From assembly GCA_027972325.1 (NCBI GenBank), contig JAPMOS010000008.1:180001-244000 (forward strand): a DNA stretch of 64,000 nt, in the 5' to 3' direction. Below the pieces are notes generated by a model that saw only the letters and a program-made list of their open reading frames with translations, searched no databases and was not told the DNA's origin. Every line of letters begins with the position of its first letter. Within the stretch, counting starts at the first letter, position 1. Below, piece by piece: positions 11,134-22,211 of this stretch. A program made the translations under genes and the position numbers. This DNA is from Paratrimastix pyriformis (Eukaryota > Preaxostyla > Paratrimastigidae).

Positions 11134-12938
11134 ACACACACACACACACACACACACAACTTCGGCTGCTATCCGCTTTGGCGGACGGGAGCCTCCGGGT
11201 TCCCACCCGAAGCTTTTCGGGTTCGGTGTTGCGCGCCGATGTTCACTTATGCACATGACGGGCCGATGTGGTGAAGGGGTGGTTGGGTGCGCGATTCGCT
11301 CCGAAGGGACTGGACATATGGACCGGTCGTTCGTTGGGTGTGCGTGCTCTCCCTGCTATATCTGGTGGTGGTGGGTGGTTGTGCAAATCCCCTTGCGCCG
11401 CTACTCGCTGCTACCACCTGGTGGGGTCCCTCCGCATTACGCCACGACGGCAGGTCCGTCCTCTCCCTAACGAGCCTATCAAACGCCCTCCACAGGGATT
11501 CCTTCGCCCACGGGTGCAGTGACATTCGTGCTGTCTCTTCTACCTCTCTGGTTTTGTTTTATTTTCCCGTTACTTCGTTCCTTCTTTACACACACACACA
11601 CACACACACGCACACACACACCTCGCCCTTGCAGAACCCAATCATCATCACCAAGGCCCACGTCCTTCTGAACCCGTTCACATCCGTCCGGGCGGGCGGC
11701 GCCCCGGCAGGGGCCGCCACCGTCACCACAACCGACTCGCCCACCTCTGCCACTGCCCGGTCCGGCCCCACCCCTCCCCTCCCTCCCTCCTCCCTCCCCT
11801 CTCCCCTCCTCCCCCCTCCCCCCCCCTCCCTCCCCCCTCCCTCCCCCCTCCCTCCCCCTCCCTCCCCCCTCCCTCCCCCTCCTCCCCCTCCTCCCCCTCC
11901 CTCCCCCTCCCTCCCCCTCCCTCCCCCCTCCCCCCTCCCTCCCCTCCCTCCCCTCCCTCCCTCCCTCCTCCCCTCCCTCCTCCCCTCCCTCCCTCCCTCC
12001 CCTCCCTCCCCTCCCCTCCCCTGTTGAGGGCCGGCCGAGGCCGGTGCTTGGGGGAGGACCCGAACGATTCGGAGGGAACAAAACGCTCGGCTGTTATGAC
12101 GATAACGCCACCCGGCGCTCACTCCTCAACGTCCCCCCCCCCCCCCCCCGCCAGCCCGGTGGACCATCGGGTCGAGCAGCTCCGTGCCCGCTACGCCCCC
12201 TTCAGCGCGGGGGCCCTGGAGGGACGCATGGAGGCCCCCGAGAAGGGCCAGGGCCAGGGCCAGGGGCAGGGCCTGGGCCTGGCCGAGCAGGCCGCAGCCG
12301 CCGAGCAGAAGGAGAAGAGTGCCATGGACGAGTGGGAACACGAGGTCCGCCCAGCCAGCCCGGCTGTGGGTGAGACGTGCCCCGCCGGGCATGGAGAGGG
12401 GTGGATCCCAGTGCACACTGTCGACCCAAAAAGGGGATGTGCAAAGTGCTCCCGCGTCCTCCCCACTCTGATGGCTCACCTCGCCCCGTTCTCCTCTCCG
12501 GCTTGCAGACGGGCGGCTGGTTCGACAAGCCCTCCGCCACCGCCACCCCCAAGCCCCGCCCTGGGGCCTCCGCCACGGCAGCCCCAGGGCGGCCGCCGCA
12601 GGGTCGGCACCGCCGGCACCCGGCCACTCCGCCGACGACATCGGCAAGTACCTCCCCGCCGCCTTCCTCAAGAAGACCGTCCGTCCCCCGCCGCCCGACG
12701 ACCCGCCAACCGTTGCCACCTCATTCGCCATTCTCACTCCCACCCCACCCACCTGCGACCCACCTGCTGATGTGATGGCGCAGCCTCCAAAGCGGCCCCC
12801 TCAGGCAAGCTTGCCACCGCCCCCTCAGGGCACCCGCAGGCCGCGCACCGAGCCCCAGTGACCGCCTTGCGCCGCGTCGGTTACACGCTCGACGCCGCTC
12901 GGGGATGGCGCCGCACCACGCGGAAGAGGCTTTCCTGA
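7392..12938 (+). CDS. PPIL2: U-box / cyclophilin-type peptidyl-prolyl isomerase, PPIL2 family
   Basis: PPIL2 (Cyp60) is a nuclear spliceosome-associated protein with an N-terminal U-box for ubiquitin transfer and a cyclophilin domain. About twelve exons are visible. Exon 1 (7392-7582) joins exon 2 at 7627 through a GTCTGC donor, giving [14 protein letters not shown] and the U-box with [18 protein letters not shown] linker follows at 8462-8536 and 8619-8731, then FTSTAMTPH near 8970. The cyclophilin domain spans 9217-11050: [57 protein letters not shown] and [24 protein letters not shown] forms only across a GTCCGC donor near 10517. Later exons hold AHVLLNPF (11636) and a Gln/Gly stretch (12160-12345). 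The last part is uncertain: WFDKPS (12520) and [13 protein letters not shown] (12630) lie in different frames without an obvious intron, so the stop could be 12861 or 12938. The isomerase catalytic Arg position (FHR) is present. Confidence 0.92.
8115..8240 (+). repeat. Dispersed intronic repeat, copy 1
   Basis: This intron segment of PPIL2 contains GGGTGCAGTGACATTCGTGC followed by TGTCTCTTCTAC, a T-rich block and CCTTCTTTAC, then CA repeats. The same order recurs at 11478-11612 and 52997-53104. In this copy the T-rich block plus CCTTCTTTAC is present twice in tandem. It is oriented with the host gene. Confidence 0.8.
9722..10233 (+). repeat. Minisatellite, 21-bp unit, about 17 copies, in a PPIL2 intron
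   Basis: The unit TGTTTGTTCTGTTTGGGGCGC is repeated almost without change from about 9780 to 10150. Shorter TGTTTGTTC units flank it on the left, and GGCGCTGTTTGG variants on the right. Because 21 is a multiple of three, long open frames exist on both strands, but the segment lies between the cyclophilin exons ending at 9498 and starting at 10234 and is intronic. Confidence 0.95.
11478..11612 (+). repeat. Dispersed intronic repeat, copy 2
   Basis: This is the longest shared form: ATCAAACGCCCTCCACAGGG, then ATTCCTTCGCCCACGGGTGC, AGTGACATTCGTGCTGTCTC, a T-rich block, CCTTCTTTAC and a CA tail of about 15 dinucleotides. About 110 bp align by eye with the copy in the Ku70 gene. It ends shortly before the exon that starts near 11636. 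Confidence 0.85.
11760..12022 (+). repeat. Homopyrimidine tract of CCCT and CCTC units
   Basis: About 260 bases are almost pure C and T on the sense strand of a PPIL2 intron, built from imperfect CCCTCCCT units. Such a mirror-like pyrimidine tract can form triplex (H-DNA) in principle. I see no coding function. Confidence 0.9.
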
Positions 12939-13189
12939 CAGGGAGCAGGAATCTTCGTCCCCACCCCCCCCCTGATGTGGGAGGGCCCCCCAGGCGGTTG
13001 CCTCCGTGTCGACTCCGCCACCACTCATTCCCCTTGCGCGGCATCCGCACTGCTGCTATTTCGCATCGCAAAAAAGGAGAAACGAAGAGGAACGAAGCTG
13101 CCCCAAACCCAGACAGCCAGCAAGTGACAACAACAACCAGAGGAGAGAGGAGAAGACGGGTGGTGTACAAGGATTCGAACGGAGCGTCT
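12939..13189. other. Convergent intergenic region after PPIL2
   Basis: This 250-bp gap lies between the PPIL2 stop region and the 3' end of the opposite Cys-rich membrane protein. It has a C run near 12965 and an A/G-rich stretch at 13070-13160. I see no gene in it. Confidence 0.5.
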
Positions 13190-13851
13190 TTAGAGCCCCG
13201 GGGTGGATGTCACCGCGCCAGTGGCGAAGGCGGGAGGCTGGGGATATGGAGTCGCAGTTGCGCTCATGTAAGCGGATGATGCCGGGGGGGCATAGGCGCC
13301 CTGAACGGGAATCGCCTGGGTGTACAGGGTGGTGGTGGTGGTGGGGCCCATGTCCTGATAGGCCCGCAGTTGCCGAAGCCTGCCCGACGAACCGTGGGAC
13401 AGATTGGCAAAAAAAAACAGAGGGAAAAGACAGACCGCGAGCGCCGAACGCACCAGAAGACACAGCCACCGAAGATGGACAGAGCGATGGCACCGACGGC
13501 AAGGAGAATCCAGAGGACCCAAAGAGGGGCCTGTTTGTAGGCCACGCAGGTTCCACTCGAGCAATAAAAGCCACTGTTGCAGCAAATACCATCGCAATAT
13601 TCTTGAAAGCAAGGGAGATGAAGAGGAAAAATGATGACAAGCAGACCGCATTGATATGTTGAGTAAGGGCAGCAATAGGTTCCGCCTCCGCAGCACCGCC
13701 AATAGTCGCAATACGAACCACCCCAGCTACAGCAATCTGCGCATTCGTTATTACTGGCATTCCGAGCGGGAACACCGGCAAGCGGATTGATGGGAACGGC
13801 GGCAATCGCCGTCCCACAAAGCAAAGAAAAGATGGCCACTGCAAGCACCAT
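13190..13851 (-). CDS. Small Cys-rich type I membrane protein with Shisa-like layout
   Basis: The start at 13851 gives a clean signal peptide (MVLAVAIFSLLCGTAIA). The extracellular part of about 80 residues is packed with Cys, including CADCC, WRCCGGG, YCCPYSTYQC and YCDGICC. One membrane helix follows (PLWVLWILLAVGAIALSIFG), then basic CVRRSR and a Pro/Thr/Tyr tail (TLYTQAIPVQGAY, ATPYPQPPAF) ending TPGL. Two introns are removed to obtain this: one of 45 nt with donor GTCTGC inside the Cys domain (between TYQC and EYCD), and one with donor GTCTGT just after the membrane helix. The final length is about 185 residues. Signal peptide, paired-Cys ectodomain, single helix and Pro/Tyr tail is the layout of Shisa/WBP1-type proteins. 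I infer layout similarity only, not descent. A receptor or adaptor role is possible but unproven. Confidence 0.7.
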
Positions 13852-13940
13852 CCTGGCTGACAATCGAGATGGATGAAGATATCGGGAAAGGAGGGATGAC
13901 CACAAACCAGCAGATGATGATGAGGGTATAGTCCCCGATG
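13852..13940. promoter_or_regulatory. Divergent promoter, 89 bp between two start codons
   Basis: The Cys-rich membrane protein starts leftward at 13851, and the RS/BRCT gene starts rightward at 13941. The interval is balanced in GC, unlike the gene bodies. Any shared promoter, including both 5' untranslated regions, must fit in or overlap the coding exons. Confidence 0.5.
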
Positions 13941-15039
13941 GTATGCAGACTCTTTCAACCCAGACAGACGCTGAAAAGCTCATCGCCGAGCTTGAAGGGC
14001 GCCTGGCTACGCTCAGTTCTACCGCTGAAAAGTTAAAAAAAGTTTGAGTCATTTTTGTCCCGCCTGTAACACCCCGCTCACTGGTCTTTTTCTGTCCTGG
14101 CCCCGCAGCGAGCCAGGCGCTCCAAAAGTTCTTCTTCCTCTTCGTATTCATCATCGTCTTCACCAAGACGTCATCACCACCATTCCCGCCGGCATCACTC
14201 TCCCACTGCCCTCCCATCGTCCACCACCACGCCGGGTGGTGCACCTGCGACGCCAACGCAGCAAACAGCGGAATCTGGTCGTGTCCCAAGGCGGCATTCC
14301 CACTCGCACTCCCGTTCCCACTCCCGCCAGCGATCACATTCTCGGCATCGTCACTCCCACCGGAGGCACAGGTACCGCAGCCACCGTCGTCGGGGGCACT
14401 CATCGCCGAGCTCATCCACTTCTCCACTCCCTGAAAAGCCCATCGCCGCGCCATCCGGAGAGGTTGCCGTCACCGCCCCGCCTGCCACCCCACCCGCCAA
14501 GGGACCCGCCCATCGGCCGCACCGGCACCACGGCCGGCACCGGCACTCCTCGTCACCATCGTCGTCTCGGTCGACCTCGTCGTCACGATCTTCATCCCCC
14601 TCCACCTCGTCGTCCCGGTCCCGGTCCCGGTCTCCACAACCCCCCGGCATCGCCGCCACCGCAGCCCCAGCCGCCACCGCCCCGGCCGCCCACCGCCACC
14701 ACCACGGGCGTTCGCAATCATCCCGCTCGCATCGGCGCCGCTCGGGGCGCGGGCACTCGCGGTCCCGTTCTGCGACCCACTCTCCCTCCCCGCCGCCCAC
14801 CGCTCGCCGCCGCGCCACCGAAGCCGCTGCCACGCCGCAAGCTCCCGCCCCATCGGCCCCCGCACCTGCTCCCCCCGCACCCGCACCCGCACCCGCGCCC
14901 GCCCTCGCGCCCCCCCCGCCGCCACCACGCCCGACTGCGGGAGAATCTCCGGTCCTTGTCCCACAGGCCGCGCCCCTGGCCCCTTCGGCCCCCGCCCCAC
15001 CGCCCGTCATCATCATGCCGTCCCCAGGTCCAGATGCCC

Positions 15040-15071
<32 letters not shown>

Positions 15072-18000
15072 CGCAGCTGGAGGCGTGCTCTTCCCTCACT
15101 CACCGCCCTCCCCCATCAGATTCTGGGGCCGCGACGGTCCCCGAGGAAGGCAGCTCCCCAGACAACAACATCGTCATCTCGGAGACCCCTGCCGACGCCC
15201 TGAGCCAGCCCCTGCCCCAACCTCAGCCCCAGCCCCAGCCCACGGCCCGGCCCATCGTCATGCCGCCCCCGTCCGCCCAGCGGGCCTCAGCTGCCGTTAC
15301 CGGGGCGTCCTCCTCCCTGCGGGGCGGCCTCGCCACCCACCCGGCTCGCCCCCGGGCCGCCCGCCGGCGGAGTCGCCGGGGCTGCGACCACGGGCGAGGC
15401 GAATGCCTCCTCGGGCACTCGGTCCGGGTCGCTCCCCCCCCCCCCCCCCCTCTCCACCTCCTCTTCCTCTGCTCCTCCATGTCATTCAGCACGCAAAATA
15501 AAATGCCCACCTTACCCCCCTTTCCCTCCCGTTACTCATCCTGCCTGCAGATCTCGTCCATGTCCACCTGCCCGACGGCCTCGCTGGGCCTCTTCTCCCC
15601 GCATCCCGCCACCCAGCCCCGCCGCCCCTCCCCTCCCCAGCCAGCCCCGACCGCCTCCGACAGCAACAGCGGCCCCGGGCCCGCAGCCATGGTGGACCTC
15701 TCGGCCATGAGCCTGGCGGCCGCCGCCCAGAGCGCCGGCAGCAGCTCGCTGGCACCCGAGAGCGTCTGCGATGGCCTGCCCGTGCTGGATCTGGCAAGCC
15801 CCAGGCCCCGCGCGCCTCCCCACGTCCCCCAACAGGCCGCAACCCTGGCCCCCCAGCCGCCGCCGCCACCACCGTCGATGCCGATGCTGCAGCCATCACA
15901 GGAGCCGCCACCACCCCCGCCCGGGCTGCTTGTGCTGCGCGAAGGAGCCTTGGCGGATGCCACCCGGGGGGAGGAGTCCCACCCCGCCTCTGCCGCCCCG
16001 TCCAAATCCCCCAGCCGCCGGGCCGCCGGCCCCGCCCACCCCGCCCCGCAAGGCGGCCTCCTCCCCGCCCCGGAAGACGACCCCGCCGCCCGGCAAGAGG
16101 CCGCCACCGCCTGTCTGCATCGTGGACGATGACACCGAGGATGACGAGCCCGAGGCGGAGCCCACCAAAAAGCAGGCACCCGGGCCCCCGGCCAGGAAGA
16201 GTACATCGATGCCCATCAGGAGGGCAACCACCACCACCGCCAAGGCCGCCACCCGGCCCGCAAGTCCGCCGCCCGCGGTCAAACCCGCCGCAGCGGCCGC
16301 GGCCCCCACCCCGCTGACCGGCAGGAGGAAGAGCACCTCACCCCCGTCCAAAAAGTCGACCTCACCCCCGGCCAAGAAGTCGACCTCCCCCCCGGTCAAG
16401 AAGTCGACATCCCCCGCGGTCAAGTCGACCTCACCCCCGACCAAGACGGAACCCTCTCCCACCGGGGGCCGTCCCAGCAAGAAGATCTCGCCCTCGCCCG
16501 CACGGGCCGCCCCCGCAGCAGCAGCCCCGCAGCCGACCCCGCCCAAGAAGGACGCCACCCCGCCACCACTCCGGACCCGGTCCACCTCGAGCCCCGCCCC
16601 GCCCCCGCCCCCGCCACCGGCACTGTCGGCACAGCTGATTCCGTGCGGCCGTCGACTCCACCCCGGGGCCGATCCCCGCCCCGCGGCGACGTCCTGGCCA
16701 CCCCCCAGCCGGCTGCTGCTGCTGCCGTCCCCGCTGCCGCCCCGCGGCCGCCCGCGGCCCGTGTGATCCTGTTCGATGACAACACCATCCCACCCGACCA
16801 GGACACGGGCCGCCCCGCCCCGCCCGCACCCACACCCGGCGGTCCGGCCGGCGCCCCCGATGCCGCGGCGGCGCCCGTCAAGCCGGCCATCGCCGAACAG
16901 GTGCGGGAATGGGGCGCCGTGGGCCCGACCTATGCCGACCTGCCCCAGATCCTGAGCGCCCAGGTTTACAAGCCCGCCCGGATGCCCACCCAGAAGCGGG
17001 TCAGCCTGCCTGCCGAGCCGGCCACTGCCACTGCGGCTGCGACCCCCGGGGGAACAGCCGCCGCCGGAGCGAAGAAAAAACCCACCGCCGAGGCGCCCAG
17101 AAGGGGATATCCCCCCGAGCCTTCCATCCAGCAGGTCTGCATCCCCCCATACCACACCACCGTCTTCATTCCCACCAACCCTGCTCGTCGACATCCCCCC
17201 CCTGGCTTTGATCACCCAGCAACTGGTTCTGGACGCGATGGAGGAACCCTTCCGGGCCTTCAAGGAGAGCCAGGCCGCATCAGGGATGGTCTTCGTATGC
17301 GGTCTGCTACTGCCACCCCCATCCAACGGCTCTCTTTTCGACAGAGGCCGGCAGTTCTTCAAACGAGTCGGGTGGTGCGGGGATCGGGAAGCACTTCTTC
17401 CCAAACGGCGTTGTCAGCTCACCTTCATTCATTCCGTGTGTCTAATGATGGGTGCGCGTGTGTGTGTGCGCGCGCGCGATACGATTCTGAAACCCGAAAC
17501 AAACGAAGAAATTCGAATGAAACCAAGACCAGACAGGAATGGGGTTTTCACTTGGTCGGACAGGAAAACAAACAGCACCGATTGCTCATACGATGGGTCA
17601 ACCTGACATGTTGCTGGTGGGTGGGGCTGTGGGGGCGTGGGACGCAGGGGAGCGGGTCGACGTGCGGTCGGCCGCCCAGTGCAAACTGCGCAATGGAGGC
17701 ATCACCTGGGTCTCGTACTACCCCGTCCGGTCCGTCCCACATCCCTGCATCACCCACATGACATCCCCCCACATGATGACATCCCCCCACATGATGGCAT
17801 CCCCCCACATGATGGCATCCCCCCACATGATGGCATCCCCCACATGATGACATCTCCCCGACATGATGACATCCCCCCGACATCCCCCCCATGGCATCCC
17901 CCCACATGACATCCCAACTCACTCGCAGCCCCATCCACCGTCTTCGGGGGGGGATGTCGACTGCCGATGTCCACATGCTCAGACGCTCATCCTTCTTCCC

Positions 18001-20918
18001 CCCCACCCCACCCCACCCCCACCCCACACCCACCCACACCCGCCCCGCCCGCGTCCGCCTCCAGGCGGCTCCTCGACCTGGACGGGTCCGACGTTGCCTT
18101 CGAGGGCTTCCTCTGCGTGGTGGTGCACCCGTACGGCATCCAGGGCCCCTCGTCGGCCATCCGATGCGTCTCCTCGCGCCGCGAGCGCGCTCCAGGTGCC
18201 CCACTGCGAGTCCGCGCCATCCACCATCCAAACCGAACCGCCACGCAAACCGCCACGCAAACCGCCACACAAACCGCCACACAAACCGCCACACAAACCG
18301 CCACGCAAACCGCCACACAAACCGCCACACAAACCGCCACACAAACCGCCACGCAAACCGCCACACAAACCGCCACACAAACCGCCACACAAACCGCCAC
18401 ACAAACCGCCACACAAACCGCCACGCAGCACGCACGCCGCGACCAGCACCACGTCATACACCACGCCTTGATTTTCCCGATACGTCTCTCTTCCTGTTTG
18501 ACACACAGACACACACAGGCCTCGCTGCAGGTTGTTTTTCCCCTCCCTTTCTGTTTTCACACACACCGGCTGACCGCCCCCCACACACACACACACACAC
18601 ACAGTGTGGCCACCTCCCAGACGCGCTACATGCCCGTGCACCAGGTCGACCGGCACGCCCGCGAGGACCTCGAGGCTACCAACCGGCACATGTTCGCCCG
18701 GCTGCCCCCGTCCTGCTTGGCCAACCCGCTGGCCGGCCTGGCCAGTCCCCGGCGCGCCCCCAGGTCGCACCATCGCAAGCCGGACCCCAAGCCCGTACCG
18801 GCCAAGCGTTGCGAGGATGATGATGAAGACGCGGGGGAGGAGGAAGTGGAGGAGGAGGAGGATCCCACCCTGGAGGCATCCCTGTATATCCCCCCCGAGG
18901 GCGAGTCTGCCGCCCGCACGTATTCCCGCAAACGGCCCACGCCGCCCAGCCATCGAAAGCGGGCCGCCGCCGCCCGGCCCCCGGCAACAGCCACCAGCAC
19001 CGCGGGTGACAGCCATGCGCCGGCGCCGGCGGACGTGTTTGAATTTAACCTGACCGACGAGCCGCGCCCAAAGACGACCCCCTCCCGTCCGCGCAGACCC
19101 CCTGGGCCGGCTCCCCGGACCGCCGCCCCGCCCCCGGCGGCAGCCACCACCGCAAAAGCAGCAGCAACAAGACGAGCCGCCCCGGGCCCCGGCATCAAAC
19201 GGGGCGCGGTCATCAGCGACGATGACGGTGATGAGGATGACGACGCCGGCAAGGGGGTGCGCCCGGTGGCCAAGACGCGCCGAAAGGAGACCCGAAAGCC
19301 GGCCGCCAAGAAGGGCAAGGGCACGAAAAGGCCGGGGGCCGGAGGGGCCTCGAAGACCAGTGGCGCGGAGGAGGAGGAGGCGAGCGACGGCGCGTCCTCG
19401 GGCTCGGCTTCCTCGCGGTCATCCGGCTCGGCCTCGTCGAGCAGCGGCAGTGGCAGCAGCTCCGAGGGCGAGGGCGGCGGCCGGCGGGCGGATGAGCAGC
19501 CGCGCGCGCTGACCCAGCCGGGGGGCGGTGCAGTGGGCGTCTCGGCCGGGCCCCGCAAGCGGCCCGTGATCATGTGCACGTCCCTCTCGGCCCCCGAGCA
19601 GGTCCCCCACCACCCCGCCCACCAACACCCCTTTGGCTTACCGCCTCCCTCTTGCCCGCCCCGCACCGCCCTCTGCTTTTCATCACCACGATTGGATGAT
19701 GATTGGATGGTGATTGAATGATGATTGGATGATGATGATGTCGTTCCTCCAGGCCGAACTTCGCGCCGCGGTGCAGCGGCTGGGCGGCCTGATTGTGGAC
19801 GCCCTCAGGCCGGCGCCCCGGGTGACTCACATCGTCTGCGGGGCCTCGGGGGAGTCACCCGACCAGGGGCTGGTCCGGGTCAAGCGGACCCTCAAGTACT
19901 GCCTGGGCGTCTTCCACGGGGCTTGGGTCGTCCAGGCCGCATGTCCGTCCCGCCCAGCGCGCAGCCCTGTCCAGCGCTCACCCGCCCCTTCCCTGCGCCT
20001 CCGCTCGTGGCCACCTCGATTCGCTTTGACTCAATGCCCGACCCATCCCCATCCCGTGCCTGCGTGGATGCTGTTGTTGGCCCGCGTGCCGTGCCTCTGG
20101 CTGTGCCTGCGTGCCTGTGTGCCTGCGTGCCTGTGTGTGTGCCTGCGTGCCTGTGTGTGTGCCTGCGTGCCTGCGTGCCTGCGTGCCTGTGTGCCTGTGT
20201 GCCTGTGTGCCTGTGTGCCTGTGTGCCTGTGTGCCTGTGTGCCTGTGTGCCTGTGTGCCTGTGTGCCTGTGTGCCTGCGGCTGTGCCTGGCTGTGCCTGT
20301 GTGGCTGTGTCTGCCCATTGCAGGGGTGGCCAACTCGATGCACCTCGGCTCCTGGGTGGACGAGGAGCCCTTCGAGGTGGCCGGCGACACGACCGCACTC
20401 GAGGGCAACAAGCGAGCCCGCCTGCGCGCCCTCAGAGGGTCCGCCCCCCCCCACCCACCCACCCACCCCACCCACCCACCCCCCCACCCCCACCGCCCAG
20501 ACATCAACATCAGCACCATCAGCATCCGCATCACATCATCAGCATCAGCATCATCATCATTCCTGACCCATTCCGCTCGTTGCTGCATCATCACGTTGTT
20601 CACACGGCTGGGGATGCGGGATGATGATGATGTGATGCGGATGCTGATGCGGGGGGGCTGGTTGGCCCTGAATGCAGGAAACTCCGCTGCTGGAGGGCTG
20701 GGACCTGTTCTTCCATGGCACGTTCACCGACCTCATCCCGCGGGAGTCCCTCCAGGTGCTGGCCCAGGTCCCACCGCCTCCGCCTCCTCCTTCCTCTCAG
20801 CTCCTCCCCTCATCTCTCATCGCTTCATCATCCAGTCTCCAATCACCACCACCTCCCCAATCATCATCTGCATCATCATCATCATCTGCATCATCATCAA
20901 TCATCATCAATCATCATC

Positions 20919-20974
<56 letters not shown>

Positions 20975-22008
20975 ATCATCATCATCATCATCATATCCCT
21001 TTCCGTATTGACCCACATCTTTCTCTACTCCGTTCCACAGGCTGCGGGTGCGCGTGTGCTGCACCGAATGCCCATCCGCTGCGCCTCCCCCTCGCCCTCC
21101 TCGCCCTCGCCCTCCATCCCCACCTCGCCCCTTGGTCCCGCACCCGCACCCGCACCCGCACCCGCACCCGCACCCGCACCCGCCCCCAGCTCGGAATCCA
21201 TCACCCTGGAGGAGACCCTCAACCCGGTGGGCCTGTCCCAGCTTGCCGCCCGGACCTCCCAGTCCACCCCCGCGGACGGAGGGGTGTTGGGTGGGGCAGG
21301 CGGGGCGGTTGCTCCGCCCCCCTCGCAGGTCGACCTCTCCGTGCCGCTCCCCTTCACCCTGGACAGCAGCCAGGCACTCGGCGGGGCCCCGTCCGAACAG
21401 CAGCAGCAACAGCCCGGGGGTCGGTGACGCCATCCCCCCCCCCCCCCCCCCACCCCCATGCTGCCTGTTTCCCTCACGCCCTCACCTCCCTCACGCCGGA
21501 TGGGTCATTGATGCGCGTTTTTTTCCTTTCGTTTTCCCTTTTTTCTGCTTGACCAGCGGCCGGGGCGACCCCCATCCGGGCAGGTTCAACTGCTGCTGCT
21601 GCCGCCGCCGCCGCGGCGCTGGCCCAGAACCGCAGCCCCAACACGACCGTCCCACCCGGGGGGACAGCGGCCTCGGGGGCGGAGAGTCAGCATGCCCCCG
21701 AGGCCGACGCCACCCCACCCGGCCACCCGGTGGTCCTGTGCCGTCCCGAGGACGCCGCCGCCGTGGCGAGTGCCCTGGCCGACCAAGGTCGGTGGCAGGC
21801 ACCCCACATATACCCGTGATTGATGATGATGATTTGGATGAAGATGGTGGGAGTGATGGTGATGGTGATGGTGGTGGTGATGGTGATGGTGACGATCAGG
21901 ATGATGATGATTGAGGTGATTTTTGGGTCATGGTGATGGTGATTTGGTCATGGTGGTGGTGGTGGTGGTGATGATGATGATGATGCAGATGATGCAGATG
22001 ATGATGCA

Positions 22009-22072
<64 letters not shown>

Positions 22073-22211
22073 TCCTCCATGTCCCCTACGGACCTTCTCG
22101 CCCCTCCGCCTTTTTCTCCCTTCAGGCCGGCCGCCCGTCTCGGCCCTGTGGCTGCTGGACTGCGCGTCCCACGGCCGGGCGATGCCCCTGAAACCCTATC
22201 TCCTCCAATAG
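13941..22211 (+). CDS. Large RS-rich protein with C-terminal BARD1/BRCA1-type tandem BRCT
   Basis: The first exon (13941-14036) codes a short coiled coil (LIAELEGRLATLSS). The second, from about 14109, is an RS region with GHSRSRSATHSPSP and SRSRSRSPQPP. Exons from 15120 to 17080 are Pro/Ala-rich, with an acidic patch (VDDDTEDDEPEAEP) and KKSTSPP repeats at 16325-16445. Unknown conserved-looking segments follow (EWGAVGPTYADLPQIL near 16910; FEGFLCVVVHPYGIQGPSSA near 18100). A basic/acidic exon covers 18605-19600. BRCT1 runs from VIMCTSLSAPEQ (19565) through RVTHIVCG and TLKYCLGVFHGAWVV; its WVANS motif is restored only by a GTCCGT donor at about 19942. BRCT2 has LLEGWDLFFHGTF (20690), AQAAGARVLHRMP, a ~150-residue low-complexity insert, then VVLCRPEDA and ALWLLDCASHG. 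Tandem BRCTs read phospho-Ser in DNA damage signalling. Whether 13941-17000 and 18600-22211 form one gene is inferred from unbroken + strand exons. Confidence 0.65.
17757..17905 (+). repeat. Minisatellite with CCCCACATGATGGCATC units
   Basis: About eight imperfect 17-19 bp units (CCCCACATGATGRCATC) lie in an intron of the RS/BRCT gene between exons ending near 17730 and starting near 18065. Confidence 0.85.
18228..18426 (+). repeat. Minisatellite, 12-bp unit, about 16 copies
   Basis: Units of AAACCGCCACAC or AAACCGCCACGC alternate in blocks in an intron of the RS/BRCT gene. All frames are open on both strands for this reason alone. Confidence 0.95.
20090..20310 (+). repeat. TGTGCCTG / TGCGTGCC repeat in an intron
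   Basis: An 8-bp unit (TGTGCCTG) with TGCGTGCC variants fills the intron between the BRCT1 exons ending at about 19942 and starting at about 20326. Confidence 0.9.
20866..20997 (+). repeat. ATC microsatellite in a BRCT2 intron
   Basis: Tandem ATC with interspersed AATC and TGC, followed by a pyrimidine-rich 3' splice site near 21041. Confidence 0.9.
21820..22073 (+). repeat. GAT / GGT microsatellite in the last intron of the RS/BRCT gene
   Basis: About 250 bp of GAT, GGT and GCAGAT units lie between the exon ending ALADQ (near 21786) and the last exon (near 22126). Confidence 0.9.

Noticed and set aside
18228-18426. CRISPR-like regular repeats
   Set aside because: There are no spacers: units are directly tandem, and the setting is an intron of a eukaryotic gene. 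The same holds for 9722-10233 and 36371-36485.
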